Source: Pseudomonas benzenivorans
GTDB taxonomy: Bacteria; Pseudomonadota; Gammaproteobacteria; Pseudomonadales; Pseudomonadaceae
Direction of reading: 5' to 3'
NCBI RefSeq assembly: GCF_024397895.1
Contig: NZ_CP073346.1
Span: 806,001 to 870,000, forward strand
Length of the DNA: 64,000 nucleotides
Position numbers and translations under genes: made by a program. Positions within the stretch are counted from its first letter, which is position 1; every line of letters begins with the position of its first letter. Positions 54,372 to 64,000 of this stretch are shown piece after piece. The notes under the pieces were generated by a model. The model saw only the letters and a program-made list of their open reading frames with translations. It ran no database searches and was not told the DNA's origin.

Positions 54372-55085
54372 TCAGTCAACTTCTCCATGGGAGGCGAGTT
54401 CCGTTTCCCGGTGCGTGGCGAACTGACTTCTGATCCGGGCGGCCTGACGATTCTTCCAATACGCCATGACCGCAGTGACCGCCTCCACCCGGTTACGCAC
54501 CTGGAGCTTCTGCATGATGCTGGTCATGTAGTGTTTGACGGTCTTCTCGCTCAGCTCCAGCTTGTCGGCGACCTCCCGGTTGGTCAGCCCATTGGCCACC
54601 TCGCGGATGATCTGCTCCTCGCGGTGGGTCAGCTCTTGAACCGATTTTTCATCGCTGCTGTGCTTCTGCAGGTCGCTGATCAACTTGCCGGCAAAGCCCG
54701 GGGTGATAAAGGTCTGCCCCATCGCCACGTTACGGATCGCCTGAGCCAGGTCCGGCCCACTTACACCTTTGAGCACATAACCCCTGGCCCCGGCCTCCAG
54801 CGCGGCGTAGGCGTCCTCTTCCGACTCGGACACGGTCAGCATCAGCACCTTGGTCGATGGGCAGCTTTCAACGATGGCACGCACCGCGGCGAAACTGTCG
54901 CCCGGCATATGCACGTCCATCAGCATCACATCCGGTTTGTACTTCTCAGCAATGCGTTCAGCCTCCTCGGCCGACCCGCCCTGCTCAACCACCTCGAAGT
55001 CGGCAATACGCTTTAACGCTGCCGCGACCCCCTGCCTTAGAAGCGGGTGATCATCGACTATGCCTATCCTGATTTTGCCACTCAT
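54372..55085 (-). CDS. NarL/FixJ-family response regulator
   Basis: 237 residues: REC domain (about 5-120; DDHPLLRQG, Asp 57 in VMLMDVHMPGD, Lys in VLKGVSG) and LuxR-type HTH (about 155-215; LTHREEQIIREVANGLTNREVADKLELSEKTVKHYMTSIM, cited as the region). It is probably the partner of the kinase at 52850, and is divergent from the RpoS-type sigma gene across 268 bp, which it may control (inference). Confidence 0.92.
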   Translation of the reverse strand: MSGKIRIGIVDDHPLLRQGVAAALKRIADFEVVEQGGSAEEAERIAEKYKPDVMLMDVHMPGDSFAAVRAIVESCPSTKVLMLTVSESEEDAYAALEAGARGYVLKGVSGPDLAQAIRNVAMGQTFITPGFAGKLISDLQKHSSDEKSVQELTHREEQIIREVANGLTNREVADKLELSEKTVKHYMTSIMQKLQVRNRVEAVTAVMAYWKNRQAARIRSQFATHRETELASHGEVD

Positions 55086-55353
55086 GCACCATCCCTCCCC
55101 AACTACCAGCGCCCAATCGGCGCGAGCACCTCAAGCAGGCGCCCGAAACTCCATTCAGTGTAGTAAAGCCCGGAATTACCACAGGCCACCCGTCCCTTTT
55201 CTGCGTGAGAATCAGCGAGCCGGCGTCCCAGCAAAGCAGACTAAAGTCCAAAACAACATTAAGACCATGGTGGCGCAATTTAGCTGGACCTATGCATCTT
55301 TGGCTTTACGCGAAACCAATCAATCCTGTAAGCCTCATAGGACTTTTTGAGTT

Positions 55354-56397
55354 GTGACTATGACTTACGCATTCAGATCCACCCTCGATGCCGATACGCG
55401 CCAACAAGTTGACCCAACTGTTGAGACCGCTATCCGCCAGGTTCTGAAGGTTGCCCAATCTGTCGCCCCGGAACCCGCAGCGAAAGCCGAGAAGGCAGGT
55501 GCGAAGGCTGTGCCCAAGTCCACCGGCGCCGCGAAACACCACAGGTCCACGGACTACAACCAGGCGCTGGATGCCACCCGCCTGTATCTGAACGAGATCG
55601 GCTTCTCGCCGCTGTTGTCCCGCGAGGAAGAACTGCATTTCGCGCGCCTGACCGTCCAGGGCGACCCGCTGGCGCGCAAGCGCATGATCGAAAGCAACCT
55701 GCGTCTGGTGGTGAAGATTGCCCGCGGCTATCTCAACCGGGGCCTGTCGCTGCTGGACCTGGTCGAGGAAGGCAACCTCGGGCTGATCCGCGCGGTGGAC
55801 AAGTTCGATCCCGAGCTGGGCTATCGCTTCTCCACCTACGGTACCTGGTGGATTCGCGAAACCATGGAACGGGGGCTGATGAACCAGACCCGCACCATCC
55901 GCCTGCCCATTCATGTGGTGAAAAAGCTCAACAGCTACCTGACCGCCGCTCGCGAACTGACCCGCAAGCTCGACCATGACCCCTCGAGCGAGGAGATCGC
56001 CTCCTTGCTGGAGAAAGACGTCGGCGAGGTGGAGCGCCTGCGCGACCTGAACGTCAGGGTTACCTCGCTGGACAGCTGCTTCGGCGAGGAGTCCGACAAA
56101 CGGAGCCTGCTCGACACCGTGACCGGCGATCAGCCGAATGACCCCTGCGAACTGCTGCAGGACAGCGAGATGGCCGAGAGCATCCGGGAATGGTTGTCGG
56201 AACTCACCGAGCGCCAGTGTGACGTGGTGACCCGCCGCTTCGGCCTATGTGGCGACGAGGGCTGCACTCTGGAGGAAATGGGCCAGTCCATCGGCCTGAC
56301 CCGCGAACGGGTCCGACAGATCCAGGCCGAGGCCCTCAAGCGGCTGCGCCGCATCCTCGAGCGCAACGGCCTGTCCAGCAATACCCTGCTCGAATAA
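55354..56397 (+). CDS. RpoS-family RNA polymerase sigma factor (probable paralog)
   Basis: 347 residues from the GTG at 55354; the ATG at 55360 is an alternative. Regions 1.2 to 4.2 are clear: [11 protein letters not shown], the 2.1-2.4 block ([39 protein letters not shown]), 3 ([11 protein letters not shown]) and 4.2 ([19 protein letters not shown]). It ends like RpoS ([10 protein letters not shown]). It differs from P. aeruginosa RpoS at conserved sites (TYATWWIRQT there, [10 protein letters not shown] here) and in its N-terminal 60 residues. The usual neighbours nlpD and fdxA are absent. I therefore favour a second RpoS-type sigma factor, likely for a stress or stationary response. Confidence 0.85.
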   Translation: MTMTYAFRSTLDADTRQQVDPTVETAIRQVLKVAQSVAPEPAAKAEKAGAKAVPKSTGAAKHHRSTDYNQALDATRLYLNEIGFSPLLSREEELHFARLTVQGDPLARKRMIESNLRLVVKIARGYLNRGLSLLDLVEEGNLGLIRAVDKFDPELGYRFSTYGTWWIRETMERGLMNQTRTIRLPIHVVKKLNSYLTAARELTRKLDHDPSSEEIASLLEKDVGEVERLRDLNVRVTSLDSCFGEESDKRSLLDTVTGDQPNDPCELLQDSEMAESIREWLSELTERQCDVVTRRFGLCGDEGCTLEEMGQSIGLTRERVRQIQAEALKRLRRILERNGLSSNTLLE

Positions 56398-56417
56398 GCC
56401 CATTGGCAGGCGCACCG

Positions 56418-56453
56418 GCGAAGGTTCCGCTGCGGACCTTCGCTCAGCTTTTT
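56418..56453 (+). terminator. Rho-independent terminator after the sigma factor gene
   Basis: GCGAAGGT-T-CCGC pairs with GCGG-ACCTTCGC (12 bp with one bulged T), followed by CTTTTT. It lies 21 nt after the stop. Confidence 0.85.
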
Positions 56454-56512
56454 CCCACCGCTATCGAGCCGCCGCGCAGGCGGCGCGGTCCTCGAGCAAC
56501 CTCGCCCGTCTC

Positions 56513-57487
<975 letters not shown>

Positions 57488-57621
57488 GGCAGGCTCCTTG
57501 TGCATGTCCGTCGAAAAGCCTGCCAGCCTAAGACCCACAGCGCCGAGCGTCCAGCCGCACGGCCACCGGCTGCGCGGCTGACGCTGGGCCCGCGCGGTTG
57601 ATACAGCCCGTCCGTGACCCG

Positions 57622-57640
57622 CCATTCAGTGACTGAATGG
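57622..57640. promoter_or_regulatory. Palindrome between cysK and the MoxR gene
   Basis: CCATTCAG-TGA-CTGAATGG, a perfect 8-bp dyad with a 3-bp spacer in the 255-bp divergent region. It has the form of a dimeric repressor site; the protein is unknown. Confidence 0.55.
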
Positions 57641-57742
57641 TGCGTCCGCGTTCACAGTCGACGGGGCGCCGCGTTATAGTCGCCCTTTCAATTACTGAAC
57701 CCGCGGGTACTGCCCCGGCCGTTACCGTTCGAGGATTAACTG

Positions 57743-58588
57743 ATGAAGTTCGAAGGCACCCAGTCGTACGTCGCCACCGACGACCTCAAGCTCGCGGTCA
57801 ATGCCGCCATCACCCTGCAGCGCCCGCTGCTGGTCAAGGGCGAGCCGGGTACCGGCAAGACCATGCTCGCCGAACAGCTGGCCGAGTCCTTCGGTGCCCG
57901 GCTGATCACCTGGCACATCAAGTCCACCACCAAGGCCCACCAGGGCCTCTACGAGTACGACGCGGTCAGCCGCCTGCGTGACTCCCAGCTGGATTCGGAC
58001 AAGGTCCACGACGTTCGCAACTACATCAAGAAGGGCAAGCTGTGGGAGGCCTTCGAATCCGAGGAGCGGGTGATCCTGCTGATCGACGAAATCGACAAGG
58101 CCGACATCGAGTTTCCCAACGACCTGCTGCAGGAACTCGACAAGATGGAGTTCTACGTTTACGAGACCAACGAGACCATCAAGGCCAAGCAGCGGCCGAT
58201 CATCATCATCACCTCGAACAACGAGAAGGAACTGCCGGACGCCTTCCTGCGCCGCTGCTTCTTCCACTACATCGCCTTCCCCGATCGCGCCACCCTGCAG
58301 AAGATCGTCGACGTGCACTACCCGGACATCAAGAAGGACCTGGTCGCCGAGGCCCTCGACGTGTTCTTCGATGTGCGCAAGGTCCCCGGCCTGAAGAAGA
58401 AGCCCTCGACCAGCGAGCTGGTCGACTGGCTCAAGCTGCTGATGGCCGACAACATCGGCGAAGCGGTGCTGCGCGAGCGCGATCCGACCAAGGCCATCCC
58501 GCCTTTGGCCGGCGCCCTGGTCAAGAACGAGCAGGACGTGCAGCTGCTCGAGCGCCTGGCCTTCATGAGCCGCCGCGCCAGCCGCTGA
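57743..58588 (+). CDS. MoxR-type AAA+ ATPase
   Basis: 281 residues. Walker A KGEPGTGKTMLAEQ (about 34-47), Walker B VILLIDEIDKAD, sensor 1 IITSNNEKELPDAF. MoxR ATPases act with VWA-domain proteins in maturation of metal enzymes or envelope stress responses. It is followed 170 nt later by a VWA gene in the same orientation. GAGGAT precedes the ATG. Confidence 0.9.
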   Translation: MKFEGTQSYVATDDLKLAVNAAITLQRPLLVKGEPGTGKTMLAEQLAESFGARLITWHIKSTTKAHQGLYEYDAVSRLRDSQLDSDKVHDVRNYIKKGKLWEAFESEERVILLIDEIDKADIEFPNDLLQELDKMEFYVYETNETIKAKQRPIIIITSNNEKELPDAFLRRCFFHYIAFPDRATLQKIVDVHYPDIKKDLVAEALDVFFDVRKVPGLKKKPSTSELVDWLKLLMADNIGEAVLRERDPTKAIPPLAGALVKNEQDVQLLERLAFMSRRASR

Positions 58589-58758
58589 AGAATCGCCCCA
58601 GGGACCGCTGCGCGTCGGCCATGCTGCATTGAGGCCAGTCTCGGAATGCTCATTTACAGCCGTAAACTCCGCTTCCTCGTCTGCCCTCGCCTTGCCTGGC
58701 TCTAGCTCGCAGCCCCTGGAACGATTTTTGGAGTCATCGATTACACGAGGATGCAGCC

Positions 58759-59937
58759 ATGCTGCTCAACCTGTTCAACGAAATGCGCGCGGCCAAGGTG
58801 CCGGTGTCGGTGCGCGAGTTGCTCGATCTGATCAACGCGCTCAAGCACAACGTGGTGTTCGCCGACATGGACGAGTTCTACTTCCTCGCCCGCACCATCC
58901 TAGTCAAGGACGAACGCCACTTCGACAAGTTCGACCGGGCCTTCGGCGCCTATTTCAAGGGCCTGGAGAACCTCAACCAGCACATCGAGGCACTGATTCC
59001 CGATGAGTGGCTGCGCAAGGAATTCGAACGCTCGCTCACCGACGAGGAGCGCGCCAGGATCGAATCCCTGGGTGGCCTGGACAAGCTGATCGAGGAGTTC
59101 AAGAAGCGCCTGGAGGAGCAGAAGGAGCGCCACGCCGGCGGCAACAAGTGGATCGGCACCGGCGGCACCAGCCCGTTCGGCTCAGGCGGTTTCAACCCCG
59201 AAGGCATTCGCGTCGGCGAAGCCGGCCAGCGCCAGGGCAAGGCGGTCAAGGTGTGGGACCAGCGCGAGTACAAGAACCTCGACGATCAGGTCGAGCTGGG
59301 CACGCGCAACATCAAGGTCGCCCTGCGTCGCCTGCGCAAGTTCGCCCGTCAGGGCGCCCAGGACGAGCTGGACCTGGACGGCACCATCGACCACACGGCC
59401 AAGGACGGCGGCCTGCTGAACATCCAGATGCGCCCGGAGCGGCGCAATGCGGTCAAGCTGCTGCTGCTGTTCGACATCGGCGGTTCGATGGACGCCCACG
59501 TCAAGGTCTGCGAGGAACTGTTCTCGGCCTGCAAGACCGAGTTCAAGCACCTGGAGTACTTCTACTTCCACAACTGCGTGTACGAATCGGTGTGGAAGAA
59601 CAACCTGCGCCGCACCTCCGAGCGCTTCGCCACCCTGGACCTGCTGCACAAGTACGGCCCGGACTACAAGGTGGTGTTCGTCGGTGACGCGGCGATGGCG
59701 CCTTACGAGATCACTCAGCCGGGCGGCAGCGTCGAGCACTGGAACGAGGAAGCCGGCTACGTCTGGATCAAGCGCTTCATGGATAAGTACAAGAAGCTCA
59801 TCTGGATCAACCCCTACCCCAAGGACAGCTGGAACTACACCGCCTCGACCCAGCTGATCCGTGAACTGGTGCAGGAGCAGATGTACCCGCTGACCCTGCA
59901 GGGTCTGGAAGACGGCATGAAGTTCCTGTCGAAATAG
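58759..59937 (+). CDS. VWA-domain protein (CoxE-like) partner of MoxR
   Basis: 392 residues. The C-terminal half is a VWA fold with the MIDAS start LLLFDIGGSMD (DxGxS) and a later Thr/Asp region VVFVGDAAMAPYE. The N-terminal half is charged and helical, with a Gly-rich linker (GGTSPFGSGGFNP). CoxE-type proteins pair with MoxR ATPases, as here. Cytoplasmic by prediction. The target of the pair is not indicated by neighbours. Confidence 0.88.
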   Translation: MLLNLFNEMRAAKVPVSVRELLDLINALKHNVVFADMDEFYFLARTILVKDERHFDKFDRAFGAYFKGLENLNQHIEALIPDEWLRKEFERSLTDEERARIESLGGLDKLIEEFKKRLEEQKERHAGGNKWIGTGGTSPFGSGGFNPEGIRVGEAGQRQGKAVKVWDQREYKNLDDQVELGTRNIKVALRRLRKFARQGAQDELDLDGTIDHTAKDGGLLNIQMRPERRNAVKLLLLFDIGGSMDAHVKVCEELFSACKTEFKHLEYFYFHNCVYESVWKNNLRRTSERFATLDLLHKYGPDYKVVFVGDAAMAPYEITQPGGSVEHWNEEAGYVWIKRFMDKYKKLIWINPYPKDSWNYTASTQLIRELVQEQMYPLTLQGLEDGMKFLSK

Positions 59938-60439
59938 CTCGTTGATACCACGCTTCGACGCCTGGCACTTGGCGCCAGGGCACCGCGGACGCCTTGGTGG
60001 CGGCTCGCGGTGTCGCAGGCATGGGACCTGCCCTCGCCCCCGCCCCATCCTCGAAAAGCGCTTGCCGACCGCTTTCACGTGATGCCCATGGCCATCACGC
60101 CGCCCCCAGTGGCGCCGCACTGCCGATAGAGCAGCCTCCTCGCTAAGACTTAGGTCTCACGATTTGCCCTCGTCAATAAACCAACAGAACTCCCTGTAAA
60201 AACCCTTAAAAATCATAAGTCGCTGCTTCAAAAGAGAATTAATACGCTCCATGCCCTCCCATGCCGGCTGATTCGCGCCTTGCGTGAAGCTTGGAAGTGC
60301 ACCTATACCTAGGTGGCAAGGGCCCCTTTTGCGTGTGGCGAGAATATTTTTGCACAACAACTTCACCGCCAGGGACGGACGGTAAACGGCCATCCGCCAC
60401 GGCTGAGCAATCAGCAAGCAGCAGTATTGGAGGAACGTC
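59938..60439. other. Intergenic region before the type I secretion operon
   Basis: 502 bp with no gene I can support. A CGTGATG-N8-CATCACG dyad lies at 60078-60099. An AT-rich stretch at 60150-60245 probably holds the secretion operon's promoter. GGAGGAAC just before 60440 is its ribosome site. No exported substrate gene is present here. Confidence 0.5.
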
Positions 60440-62179
60440 ATGGGCATGCCGCAGTCCCCCCGCTCCGAATTGGCAGAAGTGTTGTTTCGCTTGCGCCGAA
60501 CCTTCATCGCCCTGGCGTGTTTCAGCGGCGTGATCAACTTGCTGATGCTGACGCCTGCGGTCTACATGCTGCAGGTCTACGACCGGGCATTGGTGAGCAG
60601 CAACGTCACTACCCTGCTGATGCTGACCTTGCTGGTGGTCGGCCTCTACGTGCTGATGGGGCTGCTGGAGATGGTGCGCTCGACGGTGCTGATCCGGGTC
60701 GGCAACCGCCTGGACATGATGCTCAATAAACGCGTGTTCACCGCCGCCTTCGAGCGCAACCTGAACCGTGCCGGCGGCAACCCGGCCCAGGCGCTGCAAG
60801 ACATGGCCCAGGTCCGCCAGTTTCTCACCGGCAATGGCCTGTTCGCTTTCTTCGACTCGCCCTGGACGCCGATCTACCTGTTCGTCATCTATCTGGTCCA
60901 CCCGCTGCTGGGGTTGATCACCCTGATCGGCTCGCTGCTGCTGGTGGCGTTGGCCTACCTGACCGAAGTCAGCACTCGCAAGCCGCTGGCCGAAGCCAAC
61001 CAGGCGTCGGTAGCGTCCGGCACCTATGCCAACAACAACCTGCGTAACGCCGAAGTCATCGAGGCCATGGGCATGCTCCCGGCCATCCGCGAGCGCTGGT
61101 TCGGCAACCATCAGAAGATTCTCGAGAAGCAGACCCTGGCCTCGGACCGCGCGGCCTACATCAACGGCACCACGCGCTTCCTGCGCGTGACCCTGCAGTC
61201 GCTGATTCTCGGCACCGGTGCACTGCTGGCGATCGAGGGCAAGATCACCCCCGGGATGATGATCGCCTGCTCGATCCTCGCCGGCCGCGCCCTGGCTCCG
61301 GTCGAACTGGCGATCTCCACCTGGAAGCAGCTGCTCGCCAGCCGGGCCTCCTGGGGACGCCTGTCCGGGCTGCTGAGCGACTTCCCCGAGCGCAAACCCT
61401 CCATGCCACTGCCCAAGCCAGAGGGCCAGGTCAGCGTGGAAGGCGCCTTCGCCAATGCCCCCGGCACGCCCCTGAACATTCTGCGCAACATCAGCTTCAG
61501 CCTCGTTCCAGGCGAAACCCTGGGCATCATCGGCCCTTCGGCAGCCGGCAAGTCGACCCTGGCGCGGCTGCTGGTGGGCGTCTGGCCGGCCCACGCCGGC
61601 AAGGTGCGCCTGGACGGCGCGGACATCTTCCAGTGGAACAAGGACGAACTGGGGCCGTGGCTGGGCTACCTGCCCCAGGACGTCGAACTGTTCGAAGGCA
61701 CTATCGCCGAGAACATCGCCCGCTTTGGCGAGGTCGATGGCGAGGCGGTCATCCTGGCAGCCCAGCAGGCCGGGGTTCACGAGATGATCCTGCGCCTGCC
61801 CCAGGGCTACGACACCCCCCTGAGCCTCGACGGCAACTCGCTGTCCGGCGGCCAGAAGCAGCGCATAGGCCTGGCCCGCGCGCTCTACGGCGACCCCTCG
61901 CTGATCGTCCTCGACGAACCCAATGCCAGCCTCGACGACGTCGGCGAGGCGGCCCTGGTGAAAGCCCTCGCCGAGCTCAAGCAGCGCGGCAAGACCCTGG
62001 TGCTGATCTCCCACCGGCCGACGATCCTCAACATCGTCGACAAGGTGCTGGTGCTGCGCGAAGGCACGGTGCACATGTTCGGCAGCCGCGACGAGGTGTT
62101 CAACGCCCTACGCCAGGCCAGCGTGATGCCGACCGCATCCGGTGGCGCGAGCCTGGCCTCGGTCAAGACCAAGGAGTGA
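60440..62179 (+). CDS. Type I secretion ABC transporter (AprD/PrtD family)
   Basis: 579 residues. An N-terminal membrane domain (about six helices, residues 20-300) without a C39-like peptidase is followed by an ATPase domain: Walker A GPSAAGKST (about 362-370), Q-loop LPQDVELFEG, signature LSGGQKQR, Walker B SLIVLDEPNASLD, H-loop ISHRP. This is the AprD/PrtD class that exports RTX proteases, lipases and similar proteins with C-terminal signals. First of three genes; the adaptor follows 6 nt later. Confidence 0.92.
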   Translation: MGMPQSPRSELAEVLFRLRRTFIALACFSGVINLLMLTPAVYMLQVYDRALVSSNVTTLLMLTLLVVGLYVLMGLLEMVRSTVLIRVGNRLDMMLNKRVFTAAFERNLNRAGGNPAQALQDMAQVRQFLTGNGLFAFFDSPWTPIYLFVIYLVHPLLGLITLIGSLLLVALAYLTEVSTRKPLAEANQASVASGTYANNNLRNAEVIEAMGMLPAIRERWFGNHQKILEKQTLASDRAAYINGTTRFLRVTLQSLILGTGALLAIEGKITPGMMIACSILAGRALAPVELAISTWKQLLASRASWGRLSGLLSDFPERKPSMPLPKPEGQVSVEGAFANAPGTPLNILRNISFSLVPGETLGIIGPSAAGKSTLARLLVGVWPAHAGKVRLDGADIFQWNKDELGPWLGYLPQDVELFEGTIAENIARFGEVDGEAVILAAQQAGVHEMILRLPQGYDTPLSLDGNSLSGGQKQRIGLARALYGDPSLIVLDEPNASLDDVGEAALVKALAELKQRGKTLVLISHRPTILNIVDKVLVLREGTVHMFGSRDEVFNALRQASVMPTASGGASLASVKTKE

Positions 62180-62185
62180 TGAGCC

Positions 62186-63532
62186 ATGTCGAATCTCGAG
62201 TTCGAAAGCAAGAAACTCACCCCTGGCAATAGCCAGGACGCCGTCGATGTCGACGACAAGCGCCCCGGCCGCTGGGGGCTGCTGCTGGTGCTCGCCGGCT
62301 TCGGCGGTTTCGTCCTCTGGTCCATTCTGGCGCCCCTGGATGCCGGGGTGGTGGCCAACGCCACGGTCAATGTCACCGACAACCGCAAGACCATCCAGCA
62401 CCTGGACGGCGGCTCGATCAAGACCATCGCGGTGCGCGAAGGCCAGATGGTCAAGAGCGGCCAGATGCTGGTCGAGCTCGATTCGACCCGCGCCGTGGCC
62501 GAACAGGGTGTGGTCAGCGCCCAGTACATCTCGGTGAGGACGGTGGAGAACCGCCTGCAGGCCGAGCGCGACGGCGCGCCCGCGATCACCTACGACGCGG
62601 CGCTGCTCGAGCGTTTCGCCGACGACCCGCGCCTGAGCGCCTCGATGGCCCTGCAGAACCGCCTGTTCGCCACCCGCCGGTCGGCCCTGACCGGCGAGGC
62701 CGGCATCCTCGAGGAAAACATCCTGGGCGCCGAGCAGCAACTCAAGGGCCTGCGTCAGGTACAGGGCTCGCGCTATGCCCAGATCAAGTTCCTGCGCCAG
62801 GAGCTCGAGGGCGTGCGCAGCCTGGCCGCGGAAGGCTATGTCGCCCGCAACCGCATGCTCGAACTGGAGCGCAACGCCGCCGAACTGAACGCCGCGCTGG
62901 CGCAGAACATCGCCGACATCGGCCGCACCCGCAACCAGATCGCCGAACTCAAGCTGCGCATCCTGCAGCTCGAACAGGACTTCCAGAAGGAGGTGCAGTC
63001 GCAGCTGACGGAGGCGCAGAAGGAAGCCTCAGCCTTGGCCGACCGCCTGCACTCGCTGGACCATGAGGTCGCCAACACGGTAATCCGCTCGCCGATCGAC
63101 GGCGTGGTGCTGGGCCTGAATGTCTCGACCATTGGCGGGGTGATCCAGCCGGGCTCGACCATCATGGACGTGGTGCCGGCCAACGAGCCGCTGCAGGTCG
63201 ACGCGCGGGTGCCGGTGCAGGCCATCGACAGGATGACCCAGGGGCTGCCGGTGGACATCACCTTCCCCGCCTTCAATCACGCACAGACGCCCAACATCCC
63301 GGGGCGGGTGCTGACCATCTCCGCCGACCGCCTGGTTGATGAGGTCGACAAGCAGCCCTACTACCTGGCGCAGGTCGAAGTCACCCAGGAGGGCATGGAC
63401 AGGCTCGGCAGCAACCGCATTCGCCCGGGCATGCCGGCCACCGTGACGATTAAAACCGGCGAGCGAAACCTGATGAGCTACCTGATGAAGCCTATGCTTG
63501 ATCGGATCGACAGTGCCTTCAAGGAACAGTGA
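62186..63532 (+). CDS. Type I secretion adaptor (HlyD/AprE family)
   Basis: 448 residues. One N-terminal membrane segment (about 31-52), then split lipoyl halves (VNVTDNRKTIQHLDGGSIKTI and the later SPIDGVVLGLNV), a long coiled-coil hairpin (about 150-290) and a beta-barrel domain. It bridges the ABC transporter and the TolC-type channel. Confidence 0.92.
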   Translation: MSNLEFESKKLTPGNSQDAVDVDDKRPGRWGLLLVLAGFGGFVLWSILAPLDAGVVANATVNVTDNRKTIQHLDGGSIKTIAVREGQMVKSGQMLVELDSTRAVAEQGVVSAQYISVRTVENRLQAERDGAPAITYDAALLERFADDPRLSASMALQNRLFATRRSALTGEAGILEENILGAEQQLKGLRQVQGSRYAQIKFLRQELEGVRSLAAEGYVARNRMLELERNAAELNAALAQNIADIGRTRNQIAELKLRILQLEQDFQKEVQSQLTEAQKEASALADRLHSLDHEVANTVIRSPIDGVVLGLNVSTIGGVIQPGSTIMDVVPANEPLQVDARVPVQAIDRMTQGLPVDITFPAFNHAQTPNIPGRVLTISADRLVDEVDKQPYYLAQVEVTQEGMDRLGSNRIRPGMPATVTIKTGERNLMSYLMKPMLDRIDSAFKEQ

Positions 63533-63533
63533 C

Positions 63534-64000
63534 ATGGTGATCCGTTTAGCCTTCGTCTGTCTGGCCGGCATGGCCAGCCTGCCCGCGGCCGCTCTGGACC
63601 TGCAGGAAGCCTGGAACACCTTGCGCCTGCAGGGTCCGGTCTATCGATCGGCGACTCACGAGCGCGATGCCGGCGCGGAGAACCGCGCGTTGGGGCGTGC
63701 CGGCCTGCTGCCGCAGATCAGCGCCAGTGCCAGCAAGAGCAAGATCAAGGGCTCCCAGGAGTTCGGCAATTCGACCGATGCCGATCTGGACTACGACTCG
63801 CAGAACCTGGGCGTGCAGCTGCGCCAGCCGCTGTTCAACCGCCAGAAGATGGCCGAGTACCGCCAGGGCAAGCAGCGCGCCGAGTACAGCGAGGCGGTAT
63901 TCGATGCCAAGACCCAGAACGTCGCGGTGCGCCTGGCCAGTCGCTACTTCGACGTGTTGCTGACCCGCGAGACCATCGAGTTGGCCAACGCCAAGCTCAA
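63534..64000 (+). CDS. TolC/AprF-type outer membrane secretion protein, partial
   Basis: The start ATG at 63534 lies 1 nt after the adaptor's stop, with AAGGAAC 7 nt upstream. About 155 residues are visible before the window ends. A signal peptide (about 1-20, SLPAAA) precedes the TolC-family first helix ALDLQEAWNTLRLQ, then LLPQISASAS and LRQPLFNRQKMAEY, all typical. It completes a three-part type I system; any substrate gene lies outside. Confidence 0.9.
   Translation, partial: MVIRLAFVCLAGMASLPAAALDLQEAWNTLRLQGPVYRSATHERDAGAENRALGRAGLLPQISASASKSKIKGSQEFGNSTDADLDYDSQNLGVQLRQPLFNRQKMAEYRQGKQRAEYSEAVFDAKTQNVAVRLASRYFDVLLTRETIELANAKL

Overview
The window is a high-GC chromosome segment of a Pseudomonas-type gammaproteobacterium. 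The evidence is the OprD-family porin, an MFP/RND/NodT efflux set, the gbuR-gbuA guanidinobutyrate cluster, aceK, an AprDEF-type secretion system, and very tight gene packing with GC-rich third codon positions. I see no insertion sequence, prophage, rRNA or CRISPR array. One tRNA (Pro, CGG) is present.

Layout. 1-1767: a CheY / CheC / PAS histidine kinase operon on the minus strand, cut by the window start. 2001-7926: an operon for an FAD-linked AGPS-like oxidase, a GlpD-like dehydrogenase and an FGGY kinase, divergent from an AraC-type regulator. 7962-10356: molybdenum cofactor genes moeA-moaB and divergent mobA. 10444-12250: small lipoprotein, tRNA-Pro, cheV, glutaredoxin-like protein. 12399-14090: TetR regulator divergent from a metallo-beta-lactamase-fold protein with an abnormal metal motif. 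14227-19659: OprD porin, ammonium transporter, a DUF883/YqjE/YqjK-like membrane operon, a cytochrome c and a DTW-domain protein.

19779-26860 and 33579-43270 appear to form one regulatory unit. A CHASE-PAS hybrid kinase, a LuxU-like Hpt protein and a strikingly LuxO-like sigma-54 activator lie together on the minus strand, followed by a REC-GGDEF-EAL protein on the plus strand. Further on lies a reduced Tad pilus locus (prepilin-like protein, rcpC, OmpA-like lipoprotein, rcpA, tadD, tadA, tadB, tadC, second prepilin-like protein). Four promoters in these two blocks each carry a -24/-12 sigma-54 element and, 104 to 197 bp upstream of it, a copy of the LuxO-type box TTGCA-N3-TGCAA with at most one mismatch: in front of the kinase, the EAL protein, the OmpA/secretin operon and the prepilin-like gene. 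I read this as a LuxO/LuxU-type phosphorelay that directly controls Tad pili and c-di-GMP turnover. The pilin-like proteins do not look like classical Flp.

27005-33529, between the two blocks, holds a TetR repressor and an RND efflux operon that share a TGACC-N3-GGTCA operator. After the Tad locus come gbuR/gbuA with a YjiH-type transporter, a thiamine-diphosphate decarboxylase and an MBL hydrolase (43344-49335), a small protein, aceK, an EamA exporter, a NarX/NarL-like pair, an RpoS-family sigma factor away from the usual rpoS neighbourhood, cysK, a MoxR/VWA pair, and a type I secretion operon that runs off the right edge.
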